A stretch of 64,000 bases of DNA from Lachnospiraceae bacterium UBA3310 (lineage in GTDB: Bacteria; Bacillota; Clostridia; Lachnospirales; Lachnospiraceae): the NCBI GenBank assembly GCA_002361355.1, contig DESQ01000028.1, forward strand, positions 51,638 to 115,637. Reading direction: 5' to 3'. Each line of letters opens with the position of its first letter. The first letter of the stretch is position 1. The notes below the pieces were generated by a model. It made no database searches, had not been told where the DNA came from, and saw nothing but the letters and a program-made list of their open reading frames with translations. Shown in pieces: positions 24,963 through 34,035 of this stretch. The position numbers and the translations under genes are program-made.

Positions 24963-26414
24963 TCAGATCGGATTTGCCACAAAATTCCCGTCATCGTCAT
25001 ACCCAAGCTGCGCAGCCTCCCCGGTGTACACCTGCACAAGAAACACCTTGTCCGTGCGGCTCAAAATTCCCGTGCCATCGTCGTAATACTCATTTATGGT
25101 GTAATAGTCCTGCGAACCGCCCACCCGGAGCACCGAGCTGAACTGATAACTCAAAGTGCCCGCCTGTCTGACATTTCGTCCCGTCGCATCCTCCAGATAT
25201 CCGGTCTCCACCAGACGATTGACCAGATTAGTCACAGCCTCGCTTGTGGGGATCGCGCCCCGCAGCCGCAATGTATATGTACGGGTGGTCACCTCGCTGG
25301 CAATCCCCTCGCCGCTTATATTGACAAACTTAAAATGCGTTGTCCCCAAAGGCATGGGAATCGGCCCCGTGTAGGGCACGCTGTCCGCCGTCGGCTCCGA
25401 CTCGTCCGTGGTGTAAAAAGTCTTACAGCCCTCCGCCTCCTCCACGGCAATCATCGTCGCCTCCGTATACTCGCCGCTGTAAAGCTCCACTTCCGGCGCG
25501 TTCGGCACCGCCAGATTGATCACATAGGTTTTCGTGACAATATCACTCCTGATCCCGTAATCATTCACAAAAAAGGCGCTGACGGTATACTCTCCCGTCT
25601 CCAGGAAGAGCGGGGCCGTATAGATCGGACTGTTCTCGTCCGGTTTTGTGCCGTCCAGGGTGTAATAGATCGTCCCGGACGTGTTGGAGCTGAGTTTCAG
25701 GGGTATCACCTCGGCATAGCTCCCCTCCACATAACTAAATTCCGGCTCCATGGCCAGATAGCTCTGGAACATGCTGACAATCCGTTCATTGTCACAATCC
25801 CGCAGCAGATCATTGATCTGCCCGTACGCCTCCTGATTGGCATAGATGGTTATGATCTTGCTGTAGGCTTCCTCCACATCCTCCTCGGAATACCGGCCGC
25901 TGTTATCACTGCCGATCATTCGCATAAGAGCAGAAATTGCCGCTGTGTCCTGCTCCTGCAGATAATAGTAGTCCGCCTCCAGGAAGAGAATCCGCGCCTC
26001 TTCCGGATATGCTGCATAGGCGGCTTCCAGACAGGCGATTGCCTGGTCGTACGCGCCATTTTCCGCATAAGTTTCCGCCCGGTGTATCTGGTAATCCACC
26101 GTTTTGATATGATAGGCGTAAAGGGCATAAGAAATGAGTCCCACCACAAGAAGGATGGCAACCGCCAGAACAATATGCACCCCCCCGCCTTTCCTTTCAA
26201 GGCTTGCGGCGGGCTCCTCCGCGTCCATCCCGCTTTCCTGTACCGTCTCCTCAGTCTCAGGTTCTTCCTGAATGGAAACCAGCGTGGAAAGAGTCTCCGT
26301 TATGCTGTTTTCTATTTCCGGCTCGAAATCCGGAACGATTTGTATCTCCGCTCCGCAAAGGTCGCAGATGAGATATCCCTCCGGCATTTCATGTCCGCAA
26401 TGGGGACACTTCAT
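24963..26414 (-). CDS. Zinc-ribbon, TPR and chitobiase-like-repeat membrane protein
   Basis: 483 residues. N-terminal zinc ribbon CPHCGHEMPEG...CDLCG (residues 3-21), a TM about 79-100 (VLAVAILLVVGLISYALYAY), TPR-like helices (about 108-225), then two beta-sandwich repeats of the chitobiase/hexosaminidase C-terminal type: GTIYYTLDGTKPDENSPIYT (about 250-270) and TFYTTDESEPTADSVPYTGP (about 333-352). Last 90 residues contain a LRVGGSQDYYTINEY segment. The repeats face outside; the ribbon should be cytoplasmic. Family seen in Lachnospiraceae; function unknown. It lies between nfnA and folD on the same strand. Confidence 0.72.
   Translation of the reverse strand: MKCPHCGHEMPEGYLICDLCGAEIQIVPDFEPEIENSITETLSTLVSIQEEPETEETVQESGMDAEEPAASLERKGGGVHIVLAVAILLVVGLISYALYAYHIKTVDYQIHRAETYAENGAYDQAIACLEAAYAAYPEEARILFLEADYYYLQEQDTAAISALMRMIGSDNSGRYSEEDVEEAYSKIITIYANQEAYGQINDLLRDCDNERIVSMFQSYLAMEPEFSYVEGSYAEVIPLKLSSNTSGTIYYTLDGTKPDENSPIYTAPLFLETGEYTVSAFFVNDYGIRSDIVTKTYVINLAVPNAPEVELYSGEYTEATMIAVEEAEGCKTFYTTDESEPTADSVPYTGPIPMPLGTTHFKFVNISGEGIASEVTTRTYTLRLRGAIPTSEAVTNLVNRLVETGYLEDATGRNVRQAGTLSYQFSSVLRVGGSQDYYTINEYYDDGTGILSRTDKVFLVQVYTGEAAQLGYDDDGNFVANPI
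25219..25235. repeat. TTGACC-N5-GGTCAA-like palindrome (10 of 12)
   Basis: TTGACC-AGATT-AGTCAC, inside the zinc-ribbon gene; two mismatches in the right arm. May be chance. Confidence 0.3.
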
Positions 26415-26447
26415 AGGCCATTCCCTTCTCTGGTCGTTCCGTTCTCC

Positions 26448-27290
26448 CTATTGCAGGGACACGGAATTTACACAGTTATACATAAGCATGGCGATCGTCA
26501 TGGGCCCGACGCCACCCGGCACCGGCGTGATCGCACTGCACACAGGCGCAACATCGTCATAATCCACGTCGCCGCAGAGCTTGCCACCTTCCTTCCGGTG
26601 AATGCCCACATCAATCACCACCGCGCCTTCCTTCACATAGTCCCTTGTAATCATCTTCGGCTTTCCGACAGCCACGATCAGGATGTCGGCGCGCTTTGCC
26701 ACTTCCTTTAGATTTTGGGTCTTAGAATGCGCAACCGTCACCGTGCCGTTTTCCCGAAGAAGCAGAAGCGCCATGGGCTTTCCGACGATGTTGCTCCTGC
26801 CAATCACCACACACTCTTTTCCTGCAATCTCCACGCCCGAACGCTTGAGCAGCTCGATGATACCCGCAGGCGTACAGGACACAAATCCCGGCTGCCCGAT
26901 GCAGAGTGCGCCCACGCTCTGGGGGTGAAAACCGTCCACGTCTTTTCTGGCGTCGATGGCGCGGATCACCGCGTCCTCATCAATATGTGCAGGCAAAGGA
27001 AGCTGCACCAGAATCCCGTTTACCTCTTCCTTTTCGTTTAATTCTTTTATCAGAAAGAGCAGTTCCTCCTGGGTCGTCTCCTCCGCAAGTTCGTAGGACA
27101 GCGATTCGATTCCCACATAGGCACAGGCCTTCTTTTTATTTCCCACATAAACGCTGGAGGCAGGATCACTGCCCACCTGTATCACGGCAAGGCAGACGTT
27201 TATGCCCCGCGCCTTTAACTGCGCCGCCCGCTCCTTCACCTCATCCTTGATCTGTGCCGAAATGGCTTTTCCATCTATGATCTGTGGCAT
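26448..27290 (-). CDS. folD: Bifunctional methylene-THF dehydrogenase/methenyl-THF cyclohydrolase
   Basis: 280 residues. Interconverts 5,10-methylene-, methenyl- and 10-formyl-THF with NADP(H). Catalytic Lys in SVYVGNKKKACAYVGI (about 48-63), FolD signature VNGILVQLPLPAHI, PGGVGPMTIAMLMYN at the C-terminus. ATG at 27290 chosen: the AGGAGG lies 10 bp upstream, while the in-frame ATG three codons earlier is too close to it. Followed on the genome by fhs upstream, so the operon runs fhs-folD; together they form the formate-to-methylene-THF branch. Confidence 0.95.
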   Translation of the reverse strand: MPQIIDGKAISAQIKDEVKERAAQLKARGINVCLAVIQVGSDPASSVYVGNKKKACAYVGIESLSYELAEETTQEELLFLIKELNEKEEVNGILVQLPLPAHIDEDAVIRAIDARKDVDGFHPQSVGALCIGQPGFVSCTPAGIIELLKRSGVEIAGKECVVIGRSNIVGKPMALLLLRENGTVTVAHSKTQNLKEVAKRADILIVAVGKPKMITRDYVKEGAVVIDVGIHRKEGGKLCGDVDYDDVAPVCSAITPVPGGVGPMTIAMLMYNCVNSVSLQ

Positions 27291-27321
27291 TGTTCCCATA
27301 CCTCCTGTTTTGTGCCATCTT

Positions 27322-28992
27322 TTAAAATAATCCGACGATCTTTCCGTCATCATCCACATCAATCTTGTATGCCGCAGGGTCTTTCGGCAGGCCGGGCATG
27401 GTCATCACATCCCCCGTGAGCACCACTACAAAGCCCGCTCCCGCAGAAACATATGCCTCCCTCACGTGCATCTCAAACCCTACAGGCCGTCCCAGAAGCT
27501 TCGGATCGTCCGAGAGCGAATACTGTGTCTTGGCAATGCAGACCGGGAGCTTGCCGAAACCATCCTTCTCCAGCTTCTCAAGCTGTCTTTTTGCCGCCGC
27601 GGTGTAGGTCACGCCGCCCGCACCATAAATTTTAGACGCAACCACATGAATCTTCTCCGTCAGGGAAAGCTGGTTCTCATAAAGGGGTACAAAATAGCTC
27701 TCCCTGGTCTCCAACGTTTCGAGCACCTTCTGCGCCAGCGCTTTTCCGCCCTCTCCGCCTTTCTCCCACACCTCGGAGATGGCAAAGGCGCAGTCCCTGT
27801 CCTCACAGAAACGCTTTACATATGCGATCTCATCCGGCGTATCCGATGAAAATGCGTTCAGCGTCACCACGATGGGTACACCGTATTGATGAATATTCTC
27901 AATATGTTTTTCCAGATTTACGATGCCGTCTTGCAGCGCGCCCATATCTCTTCTGGAAAGATCCTCCTTCGCCGCACCGCCGTTATATTTGAGCGCCCTG
28001 ATGGTAGCGACCAAAACCACCGCATCCGGTTTTAAATCCGCCATACGGCACTTGATGTCAAAGAATTTCTCCGCGCCCAGATCCGCACCAAAACCTGCCT
28101 CCGTAATCACATAATCCGCCATGTGAAGCGCCGCCTTCGTTGCCATCACCGAGTTGCAGCCATGGGCAATGTTTGCGAAAGGCCCGCCGTGCACCAGCGC
28201 CGGCGTGTGTTCCAGTGTCTGAATCAGGTTCGGTTTCATGGCGTCCTTCAAAAGCGCCGCCATGGCGCCAACCGCCTGTAAATCTTTCGCCGTTACGGCG
28301 TTGCCGCTGTAATCATATGCCACGATAATACGGGCAAGCCGCTCTTTCAGATCCTTAAAATCCGAAGCGAGACAGAGAATCGCCATGATCTCAGAGGCAA
28401 CGGTGATCACAAAATGATCCTCCCGCACCATGCCGTTGGCCTTGCCGCCCATACCGATCACAATATTCCGGAGAGCTCTGTCATTCATGTCAAGGCACCG
28501 CTTCCACACAATCTGTCTCGGATCAATGCGCAGAAGATTGCCCTGCTGGATATGATTGTCCAAAAGAGCCGCCAGCAGGTTGTTGGCGGAAGTGATCGCA
28601 TGAAAATCTCCCGTAAAATGCAGGTTCAGATCCTCCATCGGCACCACCTGCGCATACCCACCGCCAGCCGCGCCGCCTTTTATGCCAAAACAAGGCCCAA
28701 GAGAGGGCTCCCTCAACGTGATAACAGCTTTTTTCCCCAGCTTATCAAACGCCTGTCCGAGTCCCACCGTAGTGGTGGTCTTCCCCTCCCCCGCGGGGGT
28801 GGGATTGATCGCTGTCACAAGAATCAGCTTCCCTTCCGGATTCTTTTTCACCTTTTCTATATATGCCTCCGAGAGTTTCGCCTTATATTTCCCGTAGACT
28901 TCCAACTCTTCCGGATCAATACCGATATGTTTTGCCACCTCCGTGATCGGCGTAAGCTCCGCCGCCTGCGCTATCTCAATATCAGTTTTCAT
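27322..28992 (-). CDS. fhs: Formate-tetrahydrofolate ligase
   Basis: 556-residue ATP-dependent enzyme making 10-formyl-THF from formate, the first folate step of the Wood-Ljungdahl methyl branch and of purine or glycine metabolism. ATP loop PTPAGEGKTTTTVGLGQAF (about 64-82), LREPSLGPCFGIKGGAAGGG (about 93-112), C-terminal GDVMTMPGLPKDPAA. Starts 11 bp inside the end of the ftsK gene, so coupled; 31 bp before folD. No acetogenesis genes are in this window, so fermentative C1 use is as likely as acetogenesis. Confidence 0.97.
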   Translation of the reverse strand: MKTDIEIAQAAELTPITEVAKHIGIDPEELEVYGKYKAKLSEAYIEKVKKNPEGKLILVTAINPTPAGEGKTTTTVGLGQAFDKLGKKAVITLREPSLGPCFGIKGGAAGGGYAQVVPMEDLNLHFTGDFHAITSANNLLAALLDNHIQQGNLLRIDPRQIVWKRCLDMNDRALRNIVIGMGGKANGMVREDHFVITVASEIMAILCLASDFKDLKERLARIIVAYDYSGNAVTAKDLQAVGAMAALLKDAMKPNLIQTLEHTPALVHGGPFANIAHGCNSVMATKAALHMADYVITEAGFGADLGAEKFFDIKCRMADLKPDAVVLVATIRALKYNGGAAKEDLSRRDMGALQDGIVNLEKHIENIHQYGVPIVVTLNAFSSDTPDEIAYVKRFCEDRDCAFAISEVWEKGGEGGKALAQKVLETLETRESYFVPLYENQLSLTEKIHVVASKIYGAGGVTYTAAAKRQLEKLEKDGFGKLPVCIAKTQYSLSDDPKLLGRPVGFEMHVREAYVSAGAGFVVVLTGDVMTMPGLPKDPAAYKIDVDDDGKIVGLF

Positions 28993-31630
28993 AATCTCCT
29001 CCCACTATCTGTTCAAACTCCGCCGCGCTCATCAGGATACGCCTTGGCTTCGTGCCTTCCTCCTCGCCCACAACCCCGGCGTCACAGAGCTGATCCATAA
29101 TGCGTGCCGCGCGGTTAAAACCGATCTTAAACATGCGCTGCAGCATCCCGATGGATGCCTTGTCTTTTTCAATAATAAAACGGCCTGCCTCTGCAAAATA
29201 CTCGTCGTACCCGGAACCGCCCTCACCGGCATTTCCGGAGCCGGGCTGTCCGCCCTCCACGGCAAGACTGTTGATCTGTTCCTCCACCGTCTCGTCAGCC
29301 GCGCTCTCAGGCGCGTTGTCCTTTAAAAACTCCACCACGCGGGAAACCTCGTCGTCCGAGACGAAAGGCCCCTGTATGCGGGCAGGTTTCGGATACCCCT
29401 GCGGGTAAAAAAGCATATCGCCCTTACCCAGAAGTTTCTCCGCTCCCACCATATCCAGAATGGTACGGGAATCCACTCCGCTTGACACGGCAAAAGCCAC
29501 GCGGCTTGGCATATTCGCCTTGATCAGACCCGTGATCACGTCCACGGAAGGACGCTGTGTTGCTATGATCAGATGGATGCCGCAGGCTCTCGCAAGCTGT
29601 GCCAGACGACAGATGGATTCCTCCACCTCCCCCGGCGACACCATCATCAAATCCGCCAGCTCATCCACGATAATCAAAATCTGGGGAAGTTTATCCGGCG
29701 CGTCCGGATCAGAGGCTTTCATCCCCTCCACCTTTTTATTATAGCCTTTCAGGTCGCGCACGTTTAAATCCGCGAACTTCTTGTACCGCTCGGTCATCTC
29801 CGCCACGCCCCAGTGCAGGGCCGCCGCCGCTTTCTTCGGATCGGTCACCACCGGAATCAGCAGATGGGGAATACCGTTGTAAACACTCAATTCCACCACC
29901 TTCGGGTCAATCATAATCATCTTGACATCCTCAGGATGCGCTTTATACAAAATACCCATGATGATCGTGTTGATGCAGACGGATTTACCGGAACCCGTCG
30001 CGCCTGCAATCAACAGGTGGGGCATCTTCGCGATATCCGCGTACACCGTCTTTCCGCCGATATCCTTACCCACCGTAAAAATCAGATTGGCAGGAAATTT
30101 GGTAAACTCCGGGGACTCCACCAGATCCCGGAAAGGCACCGCCGTATTCTCTTTGTTGGGCACCTCAATGCCGACCGCCGCCTTGCCCGGAATGGGCGCC
30201 TCGATACGGATATCCGTGGCCGCCAGATTCAGCTTGATATCATCCGCAAGACCTACAATTTTGCTGACCTTGACACCCTGCTCCGGCTGGAGCTCATAGC
30301 GGGTCACGGAAGGGCCTCTGCTGTACTGCGTGACAGATACCTTCACACCAAAATTCCTTAGAATCTGCTCCAACTGCTCCGCTGTCTCACGCAGCTCTTT
30401 GTCTGGATCTTTTCCTTTTTTTGACTGCCGTTTGTCCAACAGATCGACGGAAGGAAAACGATAGCGCTCCGGCTTGCCGTTGCTGGCCGTCTGTCTCTCA
30501 CCGGAAGGCTGTCTTGCCGGCCTGCTCACCGCCGCCGGACGCTCCCTGTTCGTGGAAGATGCCATCTGATTTCCCATCTGGGGCTGATAGGAATCCATCG
30601 GCTTCGCCGCCGGCATTTCCTCTATGTCAGACTCCTCATCCTCCTCCGGCTCCTCCAGACGAATCTCGTTAAGCTCGTCGGACTCCTGTTCTATGTAATG
30701 GTAGGAATGCCGTTCTCTTTCCCTTATGGGCTCTTCCGCGGGTTCTTCCTCATCATAGTTCACCGTGATTTCATGAATGTCATCCCGCACCTTCTTCTCA
30801 TCGGCTGTCTTTTCCGGCTCCCTGCCGAGGGCCGTGTCGAGCATAACACCCGATACTTTCTTATCCATGCGGAGAAGCTTCTCATTTTCCAGCTCCTCCT
30901 CCCGCAGCCTGCGCTCCTCTTCCATTCTCTTTCGCTTTTCCGAAGCGGCTTCCCTGCGTTGTGCCGCCCGCTCCCTGCGGTAAGCCGCATCCTCCATGGA
31001 GCGCTCGTATACTTTACGGCCGCCCTTTGCCACGCCGCCGATAAAAGATTTCTCCGTGACAATCACCAGACAGATGATGCCCAGCACAAAAATTAACAGA
31101 ACCGTTCCCACCATACCCAGAAACTTACAGGACAGATAGGCTAAAGATCCGGCGATCACACCGCCCCCTTTTCGCCCCTCGCTGCAGCGTCCGTAGATCT
31201 CTATGATCTGGTAGTTCTCCGCCTCCGCCGGATTTGTGCTGAATAACTCAAAGATCATTCCCAGCAAAAGGAAAAACACAATACCCGCCACCAGCTTTCT
31301 TGTGGCGATGCTGTTTCCCACATTTAACATGCCAAAGGCAATCATCAGAAAAATAATGAGAGGCGCCACATAGGCGAGCAGGCCGAAAAGCCCAAACATC
31401 ACGTCGCTGACCACATCTCCGAATTTGCCGACCACGCCAAAATTGCACAGAAATAAAATAAGGGCGAAAGCCGCCAGCACAATCAGAAAAATCTCATTTC
31501 TGATACCCGGATCCATGGGCGGATTCTGCCTGCTGTTCCCCGATTTTGACGGATTGCTTCTGGCATTTCCCCTGCCCCTGTTCGTATTCTTTTTGTTCGC
31601 GGATGACCCCCTCGTACGTTGAGCCGCCAT
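28982..31630 (-). CDS. ftsK: FtsK/SpoIIIE-family DNA translocase
   Basis: 882 residues. Basic N-terminal stretch, four TM segments (about 48-190), a long charged linker (about 205-420), then the RecA-like motor with Walker A GATGSGKSV (about 560), Walker B IIVDELADLMM, and HLIIATQRPSVDVITG, and a C-terminal gamma winged helix (about 800-870; FKIGFNRAARIMDQLCDAG) that reads KOPS/SRS orientation signals. Length is typical. Start ATG 31630 with GGGAGG 6 bp upstream. Preceded by a ClpP-like gene as in Bacillus tepA-spoIIIE; that neighbourhood favours the SpoIIIE role in forespore chromosome segregation. Confidence 0.95.
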   Translation of the reverse strand: MAAQRTRGSSANKKNTNRGRGNARSNPSKSGNSRQNPPMDPGIRNEIFLIVLAAFALILFLCNFGVVGKFGDVVSDVMFGLFGLLAYVAPLIIFLMIAFGMLNVGNSIATRKLVAGIVFFLLLGMIFELFSTNPAEAENYQIIEIYGRCSEGRKGGGVIAGSLAYLSCKFLGMVGTVLLIFVLGIICLVIVTEKSFIGGVAKGGRKVYERSMEDAAYRRERAAQRREAASEKRKRMEEERRLREEELENEKLLRMDKKVSGVMLDTALGREPEKTADEKKVRDDIHEITVNYDEEEPAEEPIRERERHSYHYIEQESDELNEIRLEEPEEDEESDIEEMPAAKPMDSYQPQMGNQMASSTNRERPAAVSRPARQPSGERQTASNGKPERYRFPSVDLLDKRQSKKGKDPDKELRETAEQLEQILRNFGVKVSVTQYSRGPSVTRYELQPEQGVKVSKIVGLADDIKLNLAATDIRIEAPIPGKAAVGIEVPNKENTAVPFRDLVESPEFTKFPANLIFTVGKDIGGKTVYADIAKMPHLLIAGATGSGKSVCINTIIMGILYKAHPEDVKMIMIDPKVVELSVYNGIPHLLIPVVTDPKKAAAALHWGVAEMTERYKKFADLNVRDLKGYNKKVEGMKASDPDAPDKLPQILIIVDELADLMMVSPGEVEESICRLAQLARACGIHLIIATQRPSVDVITGLIKANMPSRVAFAVSSGVDSRTILDMVGAEKLLGKGDMLFYPQGYPKPARIQGPFVSDDEVSRVVEFLKDNAPESAADETVEEQINSLAVEGGQPGSGNAGEGGSGYDEYFAEAGRFIIEKDKASIGMLQRMFKIGFNRAARIMDQLCDAGVVGEEEGTKPRRILMSAAEFEQIVGGDYEN

Positions 31631-31668
31631 GACTGCCTCCCAAAATGCATCCAAAATTTTTCTATTCT

Positions 31669-31697
31669 AGTATAGCATTTTCATTTTGGCTTGTCAT
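31669..31697 (-). promoter_or_regulatory. Promoter of ftsK-fhs-folD
   Basis: Minus strand ATGACA (31692-31697), 17 bp, TATACT (31669-31674), about 40 bp before the ftsK start. Confidence 0.55.
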
Positions 31698-31700
31698 CCC

Positions 31701-32426
31701 TTATTTTGTATCTGTATTTTTCTGACCTACCATATCATGAAGTTTTCCGATGGCGTCACTGATACCGCCCACCTCGCAGATGATGCCTTCCTCCACCGCT
31801 TCCCGTCCCACAAGAACCGTACCCACATCCTTTGTCAGCATGCCTGTCTCCATCATCAGCTCCTCCAGACGGGGCTTTGGTATTTTGCAATGCTCGCAGA
31901 CAAAACCAGTGATGCGGTTCTGGATTTGTTTAAAATAGTCGAAAGTCTGCTGGACGCCGATCACCATGCCGCTTAATCGCACCGGATGAATCACCATCGT
32001 ACCTGTCGGCACAATATAGGAATAGTCCGTGCTCACCGCAATCGGCACGCCGATGGAATGGCTGCCGCCAAGCACCAGTGACACCGTAGGCTTACTTAAG
32101 GACGCGATCATCTCCGCGATGGCAAGCCCGGCTTCCACATCGCCGCCCATGGTATTTAACAGAATCAAAACCCCGTCCACCTCACCGCTGTCCTCAATGG
32201 CGGCAAGCTGGGGCAGAATATGCTCATACTTAGTGGTCTTGGCGTTGCCGTTTAAATTGTCATGGCCTTCGATTTCTCCTATGATGGAGAGCAGATGAAT
32301 CTTATGGTTCTGGGCGTTTTCGTCAAGCGTCACCTGCCCCACCTTCTCGATCCGTTCGTCCTTCTGCTTCTCATTTTCACGCTTCTTATCCCGGTCATTT
32401 TCTTCTTTGTTTTTATGATTTCCCAT
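31701..32426 (-). CDS. ClpP-like protease of the TepA type
   Basis: 241 residues. A charged N-terminal extension (Asn/Lys/Glu, about 1-35) precedes a ClpP/crotonase fold: LLNTMGGDVEAGLAIAEMIA (substrate groove), catalytic Ser in VLGGSHSIGVPIAVS, and the following VIHPVRLSG with the His. This form, rather than classical ClpP, matches TepA of Bacillus, a cytoplasmic peptidase near spoIIIE. Start ATG 32426 has AGGAGG 7 bp upstream; the frame extends further but without support. No ClpX/ClpA ATPase is adjacent. Confidence 0.85.
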   Translation of the reverse strand: MGNHKNKEENDRDKKRENEKQKDERIEKVGQVTLDENAQNHKIHLLSIIGEIEGHDNLNGNAKTTKYEHILPQLAAIEDSGEVDGVLILLNTMGGDVEAGLAIAEMIASLSKPTVSLVLGGSHSIGVPIAVSTDYSYIVPTGTMVIHPVRLSGMVIGVQQTFDYFKQIQNRITGFVCEHCKIPKPRLEELMMETGMLTKDVGTVLVGREAVEEGIICEVGGISDAIGKLHDMVGQKNTDTK

Positions 32427-32450
32427 AGCGATACCTCCTAATATGACGAA

Positions 32451-32474
32451 AGAGAACCGTTTTCCCGGTTCTCT
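32451..32474 (-). terminator. Intergenic hairpin between the polytopic-membrane gene and the TepA-like gene
   Basis: Perfect 9-bp stem AGAGAACCG/CGGTTCTCT with a 6-nt loop. Only a short T run (TTTCG) follows on the minus strand, so termination may be partial or the hairpin may shape the leader of the ClpP-like gene. Confidence 0.45.
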
Positions 32475-32509
32475 CATAGTATCGCTTTTATTTAGAAATC
32501 TATACCGCC

Positions 32510-34000
32510 CTATTGGTCAGAATGGTCAAAATCGTCTTCCTCTGCAATTTCCACATCATAGTGCATATCCTCTTCGGAAACCTTGTAATCGTAATCCATT
32601 GTGCGCTTCACATGTTTTTTAGGCAAAGGCAGCGGATTTTCGATAAAGCGTGGCTTCTCCTGTGCAGGCTCTTCCGGGGCTTCTGTCTCTGGAAGACCGG
32701 GAACAGACGCATTGATCTTTCCGATCTCCTCCCGCACAAACCCGGACTGTCCGCCAAATATCGCGTTTTTCATGCCAAGACCCGCCATCACGCTCCAGAA
32801 AAACAGCGCGATGTTGCCAAAACCGGCCACACTGAAATCCATCAGAAAGACAGGCGTCACAAAAATACACGGCAGAAACCACAGGGAAAATTCCTGCTCC
32901 CTTCCTTTTTTTATAAACGCAAACACCACAAAAGCCGCCATCAAAAAGAGCGCCTCAAACAGCAGATAATCCTGACACCAGATTACGTCTAACAGCCTCA
33001 TTCTCTCCATATCCAGAGAAAAAAAGATGTCCGCCCACCGCAGCAATCCCTGGTAAAAGACAACGCCGCCCAGGAAGGCATCCTCCGCGATGGCGCCGAA
33101 AAACCCTGCAAGTCCGCCCGCAATCACAATAAGCAGCCTTCCGATCTGTCGCTTTTTCCCCCCGTCCGCAGCCGGCTTTCCGGTAAACAGTCCTGCCAGG
33201 AACAGAAAGAGAACGGCGCAGCCCGCTTCCAGATAACACAAAAATCCCAAGACCGCACCCAGAAGAAATGCCCCCGGCAGGCCGCCGCAGAAAAGCCGCC
33301 CTGCAAGCGATGCTTTCACAAAAGAGATGACCAGATAAAGTCCCGCCAAAAACAGCGCCGTCAGGAGACATTCCGGAGCAATCACACCGACATCATGGTT
33401 AAACGAATAGGAAAACGCCAACGTCAAAAGCACGGTGCACGCCGCAAAACGTCCCGCCGCCTTCCTCACTGCCAGATAGGCAAAAACCATTACCGCCACC
33501 TGTAAGAACACTTGAAACAGGCAGGCTGCAGACACGCTGTTTCCCAGAAAAGACAGAAAAACGCGAAGACAGTTCACAAACAGGTCGTCTATTCCGTGGG
33601 GGAAAGAAAAAACGCTCCCCCCGGTTCTGACCTTGGCAAGTTCATAATAATCGCCCGACCGGAACGTGTACCCCGATTCATGGATGGAAGCCATGATAAG
33701 ACCGTTCTTGATTCTCAAAATCGTGCCGAAAACAAAGGAGACAGAAACCACAAGAGATTCTGTTATTGCACAAAAATGGTCGGAAAGATGATGTCTTTTC
33801 CGTAGCGCCTGACTGGACTGCCGAATCGCCGGATAGAGACATAAAAGCAGGGGAAACGGCAAAAAAGCGCCCAGTACGGCAAGCTCCTCCCCCACATAGA
33901 AAGCATACATATCGTTTCCCACAAAGGCAAGGAGCATCACGCAAAGTCCAGCGTAAACCGCCCACAGCACATAGTCAAACCAGGTTTTTCGGTAAGTCAT
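32510..34000 (-). CDS. Polytopic membrane protein, glycosyltransferase-39-like context, function unknown
   Basis: 496 residues with about ten hydrophobic segments to residue ~420 (for example VLWAVYAGLCVMLLAFVG, FLSFLGNSVSAACLFQVFL, AFLLGAVLGFLCYL), then a hydrophilic tail. The tail contains FIENPLPLPKKHVKRTMDYD and ends in an acidic stretch; I recall this tail in Lachnospiraceae proteins near family-39-type glycosyltransferases. Topology resembles mannosyltransferase-like enzymes, but I see no clear catalytic Asp-Glu motif. 35 bp downstream of metY. Confidence 0.65.
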   Translation of the reverse strand: MTYRKTWFDYVLWAVYAGLCVMLLAFVGNDMYAFYVGEELAVLGAFLPFPLLLCLYPAIRQSSQALRKRHHLSDHFCAITESLVVSVSFVFGTILRIKNGLIMASIHESGYTFRSGDYYELAKVRTGGSVFSFPHGIDDLFVNCLRVFLSFLGNSVSAACLFQVFLQVAVMVFAYLAVRKAAGRFAACTVLLTLAFSYSFNHDVGVIAPECLLTALFLAGLYLVISFVKASLAGRLFCGGLPGAFLLGAVLGFLCYLEAGCAVLFLFLAGLFTGKPAADGGKKRQIGRLLIVIAGGLAGFFGAIAEDAFLGGVVFYQGLLRWADIFFSLDMERMRLLDVIWCQDYLLFEALFLMAAFVVFAFIKKGREQEFSLWFLPCIFVTPVFLMDFSVAGFGNIALFFWSVMAGLGMKNAIFGGQSGFVREEIGKINASVPGLPETEAPEEPAQEKPRFIENPLPLPKKHVKRTMDYDYKVSEEDMHYDVEIAEEDDFDHSDQ

Positions 34001-34035
34001 TATTTCGTCCTTCTCTTCTGAATCCGATCAACAAA

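Noticed and set aside
24948..26711. 587-codon plus-strand open frame opposite the zinc-ribbon and folD genes
   Set aside because: It is antisense to two well-supported genes, has no RBS, and its translation shows the Arg/His/Leu-rich composition of a shadow frame.
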